This document shows positions 7,921 to 15,867 of a DNA stretch of 64,000 bases, one piece after another. How positions within the stretch are numbered: the stretch's first letter is position 1; each line of letters begins with the position of its first letter. The DNA comes from Streptomyces sp. NBC_00162 (lineage in GTDB: Bacteria; Actinomycetota; Actinomycetes; Streptomycetales; Streptomycetaceae), in assembly GCF_024611995.1 (NCBI RefSeq), contig NZ_CP102509.1:4030001-4094000 (forward strand), written 5' to 3'. A program made the translations under genes and the position numbers. A model generated the notes under the pieces. It saw nothing but the letters and a program-made list of their open reading frames with translations, made no database searches and was not told where the DNA came from.

Positions 7921-9075
7921 TCACCGGCCCTTCGGGAGGCCGAGGATGCGCTCGGCGACGATGTTCCGCTGGATCTGCGAGGTGCCCGCCGCGATGGTGT
8001 AGGAGAGGGAGGAGAGCCGGTCCAGGGTCCACTCCTCCTCCAGGGAGAGGGACGAGGGCCCCAGCACCTCCGCCGCCGCCTCGTACAGCTCCTGGCGCGC
8101 GTGCGAGTAGGCGAGCTTGAAGACGGAGCCGCCGATGCCGGGGACCCCGCCGGAGCGCTCCGACTCGCTCACGTTCCACTGCGTGAGCCGCCACAGCGCG
8201 CCGAACTCCCCGTACAGCCGCCCCAGCCTGCGCCGCAGCACCGGGTCGTCCCAGCGCCCGTTCGCCTTCGCCGTACGGGCCAGTTCGCCCAGGGTCCGGC
8301 GGCAGGCGACGACCTCCCCGACGAAGGCGGTGCCCCGCTCGAAGGACAGGGTGACCATGGTGACCCGCCAGCCGTCGTTCTCCGCTCCGACCCGGTTGGC
8401 GACCGGAACCCGTACCTCGTCCAGGAACATCTCCGCGAACTCCGTCGACCCGGCGAGCGTGCGCAGCGGCCGGATCGTCACGCCCGGCGCGTCCATGGGC
8501 ATGGCCAGCCAGGAGATCCCCCGGTGCTTCGGGGCCTGCGCGTCCGTCCGCACGAGCAGTTCGCACCAGTCGGCGACCTCCGCGTGCGAGGTCCAGATCT
8601 TCGATCCGGTGATCACGTACTCGTCGCCGTCGCGGACCGCGCGCGTGCGCAGGGAGGCCAGGTCGGAGCCGGCGTCCGGCTCGCTGAACCCCTGGCACCA
8701 CACCTCGTCGCCGCGCAGTACGGGCGGCAGCCAGCGCGCCCGCTGCTCCGCCGTCCCCTCGGCGGCGATGGTCGGGCCCGCGTGCAGCAGCCCGACGAAG
8801 TTGGCCCCGACGTACGGGGCCCCCGCGCGCTCGGTCTCCTCCAGGAAGATCAGGTGCTGGGTCGGGGTGGCCCCGCGGCCGCCCGCGTCGACCGGCCAGT
8901 GCAGGCCCGCGTACCCGGCCTCGTACAGCCTGCGCTGCCAGCCGAGGTCGTACGCCCGCCGCCCGGGCCAGTCGTCCGGCGAGGGCTTCGCGGGCAGCTC
9001 GGGCAGCGCCTTGCCGAGCCATCCGCGCAGCCGGGCCCGGAACTCCTGCTCCTCTTCCGTGTAGGTCAGTTCCAT
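7921..9075 (-). CDS. Acyl-CoA dehydrogenase, full length
   Basis: 384 residues; start ATG 9075 overlaps the stop of the amidohydrolase gene (TGATG). Standard family features: N-terminal helices (YTEEEQEFRARLRGWL), FAD/substrate motif WCQGFSEPDAGSDLASLRTRA, the beta-domain GSKIWTSHAEVADW, and the C-terminal YTIAAGTSQIQRNIVAERILGLP. The GTSQIQRNI signature is normal. It should oxidise an acyl-CoA at C2-C3 with FAD and pass electrons to ETF. The chain or ring specificity is not visible. Probably acts as a pair with the short dehydrogenase encoded just downstream. Confidence 0.93.
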   Translation of the reverse strand: MELTYTEEEQEFRARLRGWLGKALPELPAKPSPDDWPGRRAYDLGWQRRLYEAGYAGLHWPVDAGGRGATPTQHLIFLEETERAGAPYVGANFVGLLHAGPTIAAEGTAEQRARWLPPVLRGDEVWCQGFSEPDAGSDLASLRTRAVRDGDEYVITGSKIWTSHAEVADWCELLVRTDAQAPKHRGISWLAMPMDAPGVTIRPLRTLAGSTEFAEMFLDEVRVPVANRVGAENDGWRVTMVTLSFERGTAFVGEVVACRRTLGELARTAKANGRWDDPVLRRRLGRLYGEFGALWRLTQWNVSESERSGGVPGIGGSVFKLAYSHARQELYEAAAEVLGPSSLSLEEEWTLDRLSSLSYTIAAGTSQIQRNIVAERILGLPKGR

Positions 9076-10295
9076 CAGCGGCCCTTGACCCGGTCCAGGT
9101 CCCGGTCCAGGTCGAGGCCGAGCATGCGGATGGCGTTGCCGCGCATCAGCTTGTAGACCGTCTCGTCGTCCAGGCCCTTCACGTGGTCGAGGGCGACCTC
9201 CTTGGTGTGCGGGAAGGTCGAGTCCACGTGCGGGTAGTCGGTCTCGAAGGTGGCGTTGTCGCGGCCCACCACGTCGAGGGAGGCGATGCCGTGCTTGTCG
9301 CGGAAGAAGCAGCAGAACATCTGCCGGTAGTAGTACGTGGACGGCGGCTCGGGGATCAGGTCGCGGACCCCGCCCCAGGCGCGGTGCTCCTGCCAGACGT
9401 CGTCGGCGCGCTCCAGGGCGTACGGGATCCAGCCCATCTGCCCCTCGCTGTAGGCCAGCTTGAGCGTCGGGAACTTCACCAGCACCCCGCTGAACAGGAA
9501 GTCCATCATCGAGGCCATCGCGTTGTTGAAGCTGAGCGAGGCCTGGACGGCGGGCGGCGCGTCGGGGGAGGCGGCGGGCATCTGGGAGCTGGACCCGATG
9601 TGCATGTTGACCACCGTGCCGGTCTCCTGGCAGACGGCGAAGAAGGGGTCCCAGTACCCGGAGTGGATGGACGGCAGCCCCAGGTAGGTCGGGATCTCGG
9701 AGAAGGTCACCGCGCGCACCCCGCGCGCCGCGTTGCGCCGGATCTCGGCGACCGCGAGGTCGATGTCCCACAGCGGGATGATGCACAGCGGGATCAGCCG
9801 GCCGCCGCTGTCGCCGCACCACTCCTCGACCATCCAGTCGTTGTAGGCGCGCACGCAGGCGAGGGCCACCTCCTTGTCGTGGGCCTCGGCGAAGGTCTGC
9901 CCGCAGAACCGCGGGAAGGTCGGGAAGCACAGCGAGGCCTCGACGTGGTTGAGGTCCATGTCGGCGAGCCGCGCCTTGGGGTCCCAGCAGCCGCGGCGCA
10001 TCTCCTCCCGGGTGATCCCCTCCAGCGTCATGTCGTCGCGGTCGAAGCCGACGGCGGCGATGTTGCGCTTGTACGGGAACTTCAGGTCCTCGTAGATCCA
10101 CCAGTCGGTCGGCGGGCCGTCGGGGTCCATGGAGATCACGTACTTGCCGCCGGTGTACTCCAGCTCGCCGATGCCCGCGGTGAGGGCCTTGGGGCCGCGG
10201 TCCCGGTACTTGGCGGGAAGCCAGACGTCGAAGAGGTGCGCGGGCTCGATCACGTGGTCGTCGACGCTGATGATCCGAGGCAGTTCCAGTCCCAT
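9075..10295 (-). CDS. Amidohydrolase-superfamily protein (ACMSD-like)
   Basis: 406 residues from ATG 10295. It begins RIISVDDHVIEP, the DxHxxE metal-site entry of the ACMSD-like subgroup, continues with MDLNHVEASLCFPTFPRFCGQTF, the mid-barrel His segment TVVNMHIGSSSQMP, and FETDYPHVDSTFPHTKE near the C-terminus, where the metal-binding Asp lies. Homologues are common in actinobacteria beside acyl-CoA dehydrogenases and acyl-CoA ligases, as here, and probably hydrolyse or decarboxylate a ring-derived intermediate. It is the first gene of a three-gene operon, divergent from the acyl-CoA synthetase gene. Substrate not known. Confidence 0.9.
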   Translation of the reverse strand: MGLELPRIISVDDHVIEPAHLFDVWLPAKYRDRGPKALTAGIGELEYTGGKYVISMDPDGPPTDWWIYEDLKFPYKRNIAAVGFDRDDMTLEGITREEMRRGCWDPKARLADMDLNHVEASLCFPTFPRFCGQTFAEAHDKEVALACVRAYNDWMVEEWCGDSGGRLIPLCIIPLWDIDLAVAEIRRNAARGVRAVTFSEIPTYLGLPSIHSGYWDPFFAVCQETGTVVNMHIGSSSQMPAASPDAPPAVQASLSFNNAMASMMDFLFSGVLVKFPTLKLAYSEGQMGWIPYALERADDVWQEHRAWGGVRDLIPEPPSTYYYRQMFCCFFRDKHGIASLDVVGRDNATFETDYPHVDSTFPHTKEVALDHVKGLDDETVYKLMRGNAIRMLGLDLDRDLDRVKGR

Positions 10296-10309
10296 GCGGT
10301 CTCCCCAAT

Positions 10310-10324
10310 CTGATGGATCGTCAG
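10310..10324. promoter_or_regulatory. TetR-type operator, copy 1 (amidohydrolase side)
   Basis: CTGATGGATCGTCAG; read on the other strand it is CTGACGATCCATCAG, matching the second copy at 10388 at 13 of 15 positions. It covers the predicted transcription start of the minus-strand operon, so a bound repressor would block it. Confidence 0.65.
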
Positions 10325-10328
10325 AAAC

Positions 10329-10358
10329 AAGCTAGCCCCGCCACCCCTGGACCGACAA
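10329..10358 (-). promoter_or_regulatory. Predicted promoter of the amidohydrolase operon
   Basis: On the minus strand: -35 TTGTCG (10358-10353), 18-bp spacer, -10 TAGCTT (10334-10329). The expected start near 10322 falls inside operator copy 1. Confidence 0.45.
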
Positions 10359-10376
10359 GCGTCAGCGCTCTACGCT
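10348..10376 (+). promoter_or_regulatory. Predicted promoter of the acyl-CoA synthetase gene
   Basis: -35 TGGACC (10348-10353), 17-bp spacer, -10 TACGCT (10371-10376). The expected start near 10383 lies just before operator copy 2, which would sit in the early transcribed region. Confidence 0.45.
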
Positions 10377-10387
10377 CTCCGCTTGAT

Positions 10388-10402
10388 CTGACTATCCGTC
10401 AG
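10388..10402. promoter_or_regulatory. TetR-type operator, copy 2 (synthetase side)
   Basis: CTGACTATCCGTCAG, an inverted repeat with CTGAC/GTCAG arms, 13 of 15 identical to copy 1 in inverted orientation. Paired sites flanking divergent promoters suggest one regulator controlling both units. No regulator gene is adjacent. Confidence 0.65.
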
Positions 10403-10419
10403 CTATGGGGAGGTCTGTG

Positions 10420-12009
10420 ATGACGGACACGACGACCGGCACCGCGACGGAACTGAGCCGGTCCGCGACCCTGTGGGAACTGATCGCCCGCCGGGCCGCC
10501 CTGACCCCGGACGACACCGTCCTCATAGAGGCGGCCGAAACCGCAGAAGCCCCTGCCTCCCACAGCCCCGCCGACGGCCGCCGCCTGACCTTCGGGGAGC
10601 TCCGCGAGCGCTCCGAGCGAGCCGCCGCCGGCCTGTACGCCATGGGCGTGCGCCCGGGCACGGTCGTCGCCTGGCAGCTCCCCACCCGCATCGAGACCGT
10701 CCTGCTCTCGGCCGCCCTGGCCCGGATCGGCGCCGTCCAGTCCCCCGTCATCCCGTTCTACCGGGACCGGGAGGTCGGCTTCGCGCTCCGCGAGTCCAAG
10801 GCCGAGTTCTTCGCCGTCCCGGGCGTGTGGCGGGGCTTCGACTACCCGGCGATGGCCGCACGGCTCGGCGCGCGCGGCGTCTTCGAGGCGTACTCCGCCC
10901 TCCCGGACGGCGACCCCTCCGCACTCCCCCCACCGCCCGCCTCCGGCACCGACGTCCGGTGGATCTACTGGACCTCCGGCACCACCTCCGACCCCAAGGG
11001 CGTCCTGCACACCGACCGCTCCCTGATCGCGGGCGGCTCCTGCCTCGCGCACGCCCTGCGCCTGACCCCGGCCGACGTCGGCTCGATGGCCTTCCCGTAT
11101 GCGCACATAGGCGGCCCGGACTACCTGGTGATGCTGCTCCTGTACGGCTTCCCCGCGGTGCTCTTCGAGAAGTTCGCGATGCCGGACGCCCTCGACGGCT
11201 ACCGCCGCCACGGGGTCACCGTGGCCGGCGGCTCCACGGCCTTCTACTCCATGTTCCTCGCGGAACAGCGCAAGGACCCGGGCGTCCCGCTGATCCCCAC
11301 GCTGCGCCTGCTGGCGGGCGGCGGCGCCCCGAAGCCGCCGGAGATCTACCACGCCGTCGTACGGGAGATGGGCTGCCAGCTGACCCACGGCTACGGCATG
11401 ACCGAGGTCCCGATGATCACCATGGGCGCCCCCGACGACACGGCGGAACACCTGGCCACCACCGAGGGCCGGCCCCCGGCCGGGATGTCCATCCGCATCA
11501 CGGACCCGGCGGGCGAGCCACTCCCGGCGGGGGTGGACGGGGAGGTCCGGCTCCGGGGGGAGGCGGTCTGCCAGGGGTACCTGAACCGGGATCCGTCGGA
11601 GTCGGCGGAGGTCTTCGACGCGGACGGCTACCTGATCACCGGCGACCTGGGCCACCTCACGGCGGACGGGTACCTGGTGCTGACCGGGCGCAGCAAGGAC
11701 GTCATCATCCGCAAGGGCGAGAACATCTCGGCGAAGGAGATCGAGGACCTGCTGCACGAGTTGCCCGGGGTTGCCGACGTGGCGGTCATCGGGCTGCCGG
11801 ATGCGGAGCGGGGGGAGCGTGTCTGTGCCGTGGTCGAGCAGCCGGCGGGGGCGGCGGCGCTGACGCTGGCGCAGGTGACGGCGTACCTGCGGGCCGCGGG
11901 CCTGGCCACGCACAAGCTCCCGGAGCAGCTGGAGCTCCTGGACGCGCTCCCGCGCAACGAGGCCCTGCGCAAGGTCCTGAAGTACCGCCTCCGCGAACGG
12001 TATTCCTAG
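10420..12009 (+). CDS. AMP-dependent acyl-CoA synthetase
   Basis: 529 residues. Start taken as ATG 10420, six bases after GGGGAGG (10407-10413); an in-frame ATG at 10405 lies before that site and is less likely. Adenylate-forming motifs are complete: P-loop WTSGTTSDPKGVLHT, GYGMTEV (A5), YLITGDLGHLTADGYLVLTGRSKD (A7/A8), the hinge KGENISAKEIED and the catalytic Lys region NEALRKVLKYRLRERY. It activates a carboxylic acid to its CoA thioester and most likely feeds the divergent dehydrogenase operon, with which it shares paired operators. Closest familiar type: cyclohexanecarboxylate- or medium-chain acyl-CoA ligase; exact substrate not determined. Confidence 0.93.
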   Translation: MTDTTTGTATELSRSATLWELIARRAALTPDDTVLIEAAETAEAPASHSPADGRRLTFGELRERSERAAAGLYAMGVRPGTVVAWQLPTRIETVLLSAALARIGAVQSPVIPFYRDREVGFALRESKAEFFAVPGVWRGFDYPAMAARLGARGVFEAYSALPDGDPSALPPPPASGTDVRWIYWTSGTTSDPKGVLHTDRSLIAGGSCLAHALRLTPADVGSMAFPYAHIGGPDYLVMLLLYGFPAVLFEKFAMPDALDGYRRHGVTVAGGSTAFYSMFLAEQRKDPGVPLIPTLRLLAGGGAPKPPEIYHAVVREMGCQLTHGYGMTEVPMITMGAPDDTAEHLATTEGRPPAGMSIRITDPAGEPLPAGVDGEVRLRGEAVCQGYLNRDPSESAEVFDADGYLITGDLGHLTADGYLVLTGRSKDVIIRKGENISAKEIEDLLHELPGVADVAVIGLPDAERGERVCAVVEQPAGAAALTLAQVTAYLRAAGLATHKLPEQLELLDALPRNEALRKVLKYRLRERYS

Positions 12010-12050
12010 CCCGGCGGCGCGGGGGCCGCTGCGCGGAGCTGCTCCCCGCC

Positions 12051-12114
12051 CCGCCCCTTCCCGAAACCGGGCTCCGCCCGGACCCTCCCCCAGACTCCGT
12101 CCGGGGGGACCCCC
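12051..12114. repeat. Streptomyces-type repetitive intergenic element, copy 1
   Basis: Composite element: a CCGCCCCTTCCCGAAAC leader, a small hairpin CCGGGC-tcc-GCCCGG (12067-12081), then a 28-nt module (12087-12114) that recurs at 14837, 14878 and 37506 with 0-1 mismatches. The module itself folds back (GACTCCGTC followed by a G-run and C-run). Confidence 0.85.
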
Positions 12115-12115
12115 A

Positions 12116-12160
12116 CTCAAACGCCGGCGAGGCTGAAGATCAGCCCCGCCGGCGTTTGAG
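12116..12160. terminator. Bidirectional terminator hairpin
   Basis: Perfect 14-bp stem CTCAAACGCCGGCG / CGCCGGCGTTTGAG (12116-12129 with 12147-12160), 17-nt loop, between the convergent acyl-CoA synthetase and anti-sigma genes. Confidence 0.75.
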
Positions 12161-12178
12161 GCGTGGGGGGTCTGGGGG

Positions 12179-13426
12179 CTACATCCGGCTCAGGGACGCG
12201 GCGGCGAAGAGGACATCGCGGATGGCCTCGCGGTCACCGTGCTGGCCCGCGGCCGCCTCCTCCGGGGAGATGTGCCCGGCAGCCAGCTGGCAGAACTCGA
12301 CGCGGTCCAGCGCGATCTCCGCCACCGTCCGCTCGGCCGACGGCACCGCCCCCGGCGAGTCCAGCGCGATGTCCCACCCGCCACCACCCGCACCCTCGAT
12401 CTCCAGGTGCAGCGTCCGCCCCGGCGCACCCGCCGCGACCAGCCCCTTCGCCGGAGCCGCCAGCCCCGCACGCCGACGCTGCGCGAGCGCCCCCGGCAGC
12501 AGCCGCGCCGCCAGGTCGATCATCCGGTGCAGATGCGGCCCGGCCGGCGGCTCGTACGGATAGTCCACCGCCTCCGCGATGTCCCACGCGTGTACCCAGC
12601 ACTCGAAGGCCCGCTCCAGGAACGCGTCCCCGAGCGGCAGCGAGAAGTCCCCGTACTCCACCGCCAGTTCCGCCACACCGCGCCCCGCGAAGGAGACCGT
12701 GCGCACCAGCGTGTGCCCCTGCTCCCGCCACGGCTCGCGGACCTGCCGCGTGGCCGGGTACGCCGACGCCTGCCAGAAGTGCTCCGTCCGCGCGGCCGGG
12801 CCGACGCCGGCCGGCGCCTCCTTGCCGAGCGGATCGTCCAGCCCCAGCGCGGTGGCCACCAGGCCGTCCACCGCCAGCAGATGCCCGATCACCCCCGCCA
12901 CCGTGGTCCGCTGCGTCTTGCGCCGCTCCTCCTCGAACCACTTCAGCCGGACCGGGGTGTGCCACTCCGAGTCCCCGAAGTCCTGGAGCAGCGCGTCGAG
13001 CCGCGCCGTCTCGGTGTCGTACGGGTTCGCCCACACCGGCACCGGGATCCGGGCCGGCCGCTTGCCCAGGCAGTCCTCCAGCACCCGCGAGCGCAGCAGC
13101 GGCTTGAGGTCGAGGTTCTCCTCCGGGTGCAGCAGGCCCACCGCGTCGCGCAGCCGCAGCGCCTCCTCCGCGCAGGGCGCGCACTCGGTGAGGTGGTCCT
13201 CCACCGCCTGCGTCTCCTCGGCGGAGCACGCGGCCAGCGCCCACGCGCCGAGCAGCGACTTCAGCACGGCGTGGGAGGGCGGGGCGGCCGGCAGCGGCTG
13301 CAACCGCGCCGCCTGCGGCGCCTGCCGCGGGTCGAGGTCGTCGGCGGCGCCGCGCGGGCCCGGTATCCGGGCCCGGCCGCCGGGGCGCTCGTATCCGTCC
13401 TCGGGCCACTCGGCAGGGCCGTTCAT
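12179..13426 (-). CDS. Anti-sigma factor: zinc-finger domain fused to maleylpyruvate-isomerase-like domain
   Basis: 415 residues; ATG 13426 overlaps the sigma-factor stop by 4 bp (ATGA). Residues about 55-95 contain the zf-HC2/ZAS motif (ETQAVEDHLTECAPCAEEALRLR, H-x3-C-x2-C), the usual sigma-binding fold of anti-sigma factors. The rest matches the mycothiol-dependent maleylpyruvate-isomerase N-terminal (DinB-like) fold: TVAGVIGHLLAVDGLVATALG, then a central VHAWDIAEAVDYPYEP segment with the characteristic WDIA. No transmembrane helix, so a soluble anti-sigma factor. The DinB-like part may sense a thiol, metal or small ligand; that is inference. Confidence 0.85.
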   Translation of the reverse strand: MNGPAEWPEDGYERPGGRARIPGPRGAADDLDPRQAPQAARLQPLPAAPPSHAVLKSLLGAWALAACSAEETQAVEDHLTECAPCAEEALRLRDAVGLLHPEENLDLKPLLRSRVLEDCLGKRPARIPVPVWANPYDTETARLDALLQDFGDSEWHTPVRLKWFEEERRKTQRTTVAGVIGHLLAVDGLVATALGLDDPLGKEAPAGVGPAARTEHFWQASAYPATRQVREPWREQGHTLVRTVSFAGRGVAELAVEYGDFSLPLGDAFLERAFECWVHAWDIAEAVDYPYEPPAGPHLHRMIDLAARLLPGALAQRRRAGLAAPAKGLVAAGAPGRTLHLEIEGAGGGGWDIALDSPGAVPSAERTVAEIALDRVEFCQLAAGHISPEEAAAGQHGDREAIRDVLFAAASLSRM

Positions 13427-13986
13427 CGCGACGTTCCATATCCGGGCTGGGCGGTGTCCTCCAGCGGGAGGGCGTTGGCGGTCGACAGCAGTTGGAGCCC
13501 GAGCCGCAGCCGGCGCCGCGCCTCGTCCTCGCTGATCTGGAGGTCCGCGGCGGCCTGCCGGTAGTCGCGCCGTTTGAAGTACGCGAGTTCCAGCGCGGCA
13601 CGCAGCGGCGCGGGCATGGAGGTGACGATGTAGTCCGCGCGGGCGGCGGCGTTGGCGCTGCGCACCTTCTGCTCGAGCTCCTCGCGGGAGCCGCGGCCCA
13701 GTTCGGCCTGGCGCAGCCGGGCCACCGCCTGGCCCTGGGTGATCCGGGCGACCCAGGAGCGCATGGAGCCCTGCTTGGGGTCGTAGGCGTCCGGGTTCTC
13801 CCAGATGTAGCCGAAGACCTCGCGGGTGATCCGGTCCGCGGCCTTCTCGTCGCCCAGTACGCGGTGCGCCAGGCTGTGCACGAGCGAGGCGAAGCGGTCG
13901 TACAGCTCTCCGAGCGCGGCGGCCTCGCCGCGGGCGAGGCGTTGCTGCATGCGGCGGTCCCAGCGCGGTGGTACGTCCTTAGGCAT
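13423..13986 (-). CDS. ECF-family RNA polymerase sigma factor
   Basis: 187 residues, start at ATG 13986 (open frame continues upstream but the sequence there is not sigma-like). Region 2: ALGELYDRFASLVHSLAHRVLGDEKAADRITREVFGYIWENPDAYDP with the following GSMRSWVARITQGQAVARLRQ; region 4: MPAPLRAALELAYFKRRDYRQAAADLQISEDEARRRLRLGLQLL. It directs RNA polymerase to its own promoter class. The overlapping downstream gene encodes its probable zinc-finger anti-sigma partner. This pair is common in Streptomyces. No ECF-type promoter was identified with confidence upstream. Confidence 0.92.
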   Translation of the reverse strand: MPKDVPPRWDRRMQQRLARGEAAALGELYDRFASLVHSLAHRVLGDEKAADRITREVFGYIWENPDAYDPKQGSMRSWVARITQGQAVARLRQAELGRGSREELEQKVRSANAAARADYIVTSMPAPLRAALELAYFKRRDYRQAAADLQISEDEARRRLRLGLQLLSTANALPLEDTAQPGYGTSR

Positions 13987-14203
13987 AGTGCCCCCAGCCG
14001 TTTGTCGACGCATCGAATGTAATGGGCACCTGGCCGATCGCGCCCGTTTTGGGGAAAGGTCACCCTGGAAGTGAGCCCTGGGTGATAGGGGCGTGGCAGT
14101 GTGTGAACCGTGGTACGGGCAGCGACACATGGGTACAGGTGTACGCGCCCCACTGCGCTCCCCGTGCGCGGGTTCGATGCGTTCGCGCCCTTGACCCGTT
14201 CGC

Positions 14204-14233
14204 TTAACGCACAGGCCACCGAGGCCTTACGCT
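14204..14233 (+). promoter_or_regulatory. Predicted promoter of the EF-hand gene
   Basis: -35 TTAACG (14204-14209), 18-bp spacer, -10 TACGCT (14228-14233); about 45 nt of leader before the ATG at 14287. The rest of the 300-bp gap back to 13986 must also hold the sigma-factor promoter, which I could not place. Confidence 0.4.
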
Positions 14234-14286
14234 CCTGCCTTGTCTGGATCTGAACACACCGCACACGTGAAGGCGGAACGCCGAAC

Positions 14287-14805
14287 ATGGACAGCGCAGA
14301 GTACGAGCGCAAGATCGCCGCCCGATTCGCCACCTTCGACCAGGACGGGTCCGGTTATATCGACCGGGAGGACTTCAGCGCGGCCGCGAAGGCCGTCCTG
14401 GCCGAATTCGGCACCACCGCCCGGTCGGACAAGGGCCAGGCCGTCTTCGCCGGGGCCGAGGCGTTCTGGCAGGGCATGGCCGGGATCGCGGACGTCGACG
14501 GGGACCAGCGGGTGTCCCGCGAGGAGTTCATCACCGGGGCGGCGAAGCGGCTGCGCGACAGCCCGGACCGGTTCGCGGAGATCGCGCGGCCGTTCCTGCG
14601 GGCCGTGATCGCGGTGGCGGACGAGGACGGCGCGGGCGCGACCCCGCAGGCCGCCGCCCGGGTCCTGCGCGTCCTGGGCACGGCGCCCGACCTGGCCCCG
14701 CAGGTGGCGGCGGCCCTGGACGCGGACGGCGACGGCCGCATCTCGGAGGACGAGATCCTGTCGGCGTTCGCGTCCTACTGCGGCGTGGAGGCCCCCGACG
14801 CCTGA
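14287..14805 (+). CDS. EF-hand calcium-binding protein
   Basis: 172 residues, start ATG 14287. Four EF-hand-like loops: DQDGSGYIDRED (residues about 18-29), DVDGDQRVSREE (about 70-81), DEDGAGATPQAA (about 115-126, degenerate, position 12 not acidic) and DADGDGRISEDE (about 147-158). This is the calmodulin-like/calerythrin-type arrangement of Streptomyces calcium-binding proteins with three likely functional loops and one decayed. Cytosolic, no signal peptide. Probably a calcium buffer or sensor; the target is unknown. It stands alone between the divergent sigma-factor gene and a repeat block. Confidence 0.93.
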   Translation: MDSAEYERKIAARFATFDQDGSGYIDREDFSAAAKAVLAEFGTTARSDKGQAVFAGAEAFWQGMAGIADVDGDQRVSREEFITGAAKRLRDSPDRFAEIARPFLRAVIAVADEDGAGATPQAAARVLRVLGTAPDLAPQVAAALDADGDGRISEDEILSAFASYCGVEAPDA

Positions 14806-14836
14806 CGGCCGGGACCGGCCTCATCCAGCCTCGCCT

Positions 14837-14927
14837 GGGGGTCCCCCCGGACGGAGTCCGGGGGGAGATTGAGGCGTGGGGGTCCCCCCGGACCGAGTCT
14901 GGGGGAGGGTCTGGGGCAGAGCCCCAG
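14837..14927. repeat. Streptomyces-type repetitive element, copies 2 and 3, with terminator hairpins
   Basis: Two head-to-tail copies of the 28-nt module (14837-14864, 14878-14905), each one mismatch from copy 1 in inverse orientation. Includes the perfect hairpin CCCCCCGGAC-gga-GTCCGGGGGG (14843-14865) and CTGGGGC-aga-GCCCCAG (14911-14927). Sits between the convergent EF-hand and purU genes and probably acts as a terminator. Confidence 0.85.
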
Positions 14928-14971
14928 CAGCCGGCCCGCACGGGCCCTACCGCGCCTCACCCGCAGACGGC

Positions 14972-15853
14972 CTAGGCGAAGACCACCGTGCGCGAGCCGT
15001 TCAGCAGCACGCGGTGTTCGCTGTGCCACTTCACCGCCCGCGCGAGCGCCTGGCACTCCACGTCCCGCCCGACCGCCACCAGCTGGTCCGGGGTCACCTC
15101 GTGGCCCACCCGCTCGACCTCCTGCTCGATGATCGGCCCCTCGTCGAGGTCCGCCGTCACGTAGTGCGCGGTCGCGCCGATCAGCTTCACGCCCCGCGCG
15201 TGCGCCTGGTGGTAAGGCTTCGCGCCCTTGAAGCTCGGCAGGAACGAGTGGTGGATGTTGATGATCCGCCCGCTCAGCTCCTTGCACAGGGTGTCGGACA
15301 GCACCTGCATGTACCGGGCGAGCACGACCAGCTCGACGTTCTCGGAACGCACGAGCTCCAGCAGCTCCGCCTCCGCCGCGTCCTTGGTGGCCTTCGTCAC
15401 CGGGATGTGCACGAACGGGATGTCGTACGAGCCCACCAGCTCGGCGAAGTCCGTGTGGTTGGAGACCACGGCCGCGATCTCGACCGGCAGTGCCCCGATC
15501 CGGGAGCGGAACAACAGGTCGTTCAGGCAGTGGCCGAACTTGGACACCATCAGGATGATCCGCATGCGCTCCTCGGAGCGGTGGATCTGCCAGTCCATCC
15601 TGAACGAGTCGCCGATCGCGGCGAAGCTGGCGCGCAGCTTCTCCACCGTCACCGGGGGGTCGGCCTCGAAGTGCACCCGCATGAAGAAGAGTCCGGTCTC
15701 CCGGTCTCCGAACTGCTGGCTGTCCACGATGTTGCAGCCGGTCATGAAGAGGTAACTCGACACGGCGTGCACGATGCCCTGCTTGTCGGGACAGGACACG
15801 GTCAGGACGTACTGCGGGGGCTGGGACTGTGCCTCGGGCTGCGGGTCGCTCAT
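14972..15853 (-). CDS. purU: Formyltetrahydrofolate deformylase
   Basis: 293 residues from ATG 15853. N-terminal ACT domain (YVLTVSCPDKQGIVHAVSSYL, residues about 15-90) followed by the formyltransferase fold: MRIILMVSKFGHCLNDLLFR, then the catalytic region VVLARYMQVLSDTLC, NIHHSFLPSFKGAKPYHQA (catalytic His/Asn signature) and LIGATAHYVTADLDEGPIIEQ. It hydrolyses 10-formyl-THF to THF and formate, balancing one-carbon pools. Length is normal. A small gene of the SCO4402 type lies directly upstream on the same strand with 14 bp between, so they are probably co-transcribed, as I remember from S. coelicolor. Confidence 0.96.
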   Translation of the reverse strand: MSDPQPEAQSQPPQYVLTVSCPDKQGIVHAVSSYLFMTGCNIVDSQQFGDRETGLFFMRVHFEADPPVTVEKLRASFAAIGDSFRMDWQIHRSEERMRIILMVSKFGHCLNDLLFRSRIGALPVEIAAVVSNHTDFAELVGSYDIPFVHIPVTKATKDAAEAELLELVRSENVELVVLARYMQVLSDTLCKELSGRIINIHHSFLPSFKGAKPYHQAHARGVKLIGATAHYVTADLDEGPIIEQEVERVGHEVTPDQLVAVGRDVECQALARAVKWHSEHRVLLNGSRTVVFA

Positions 15854-15867
15854 GACCGCATAGCCTT

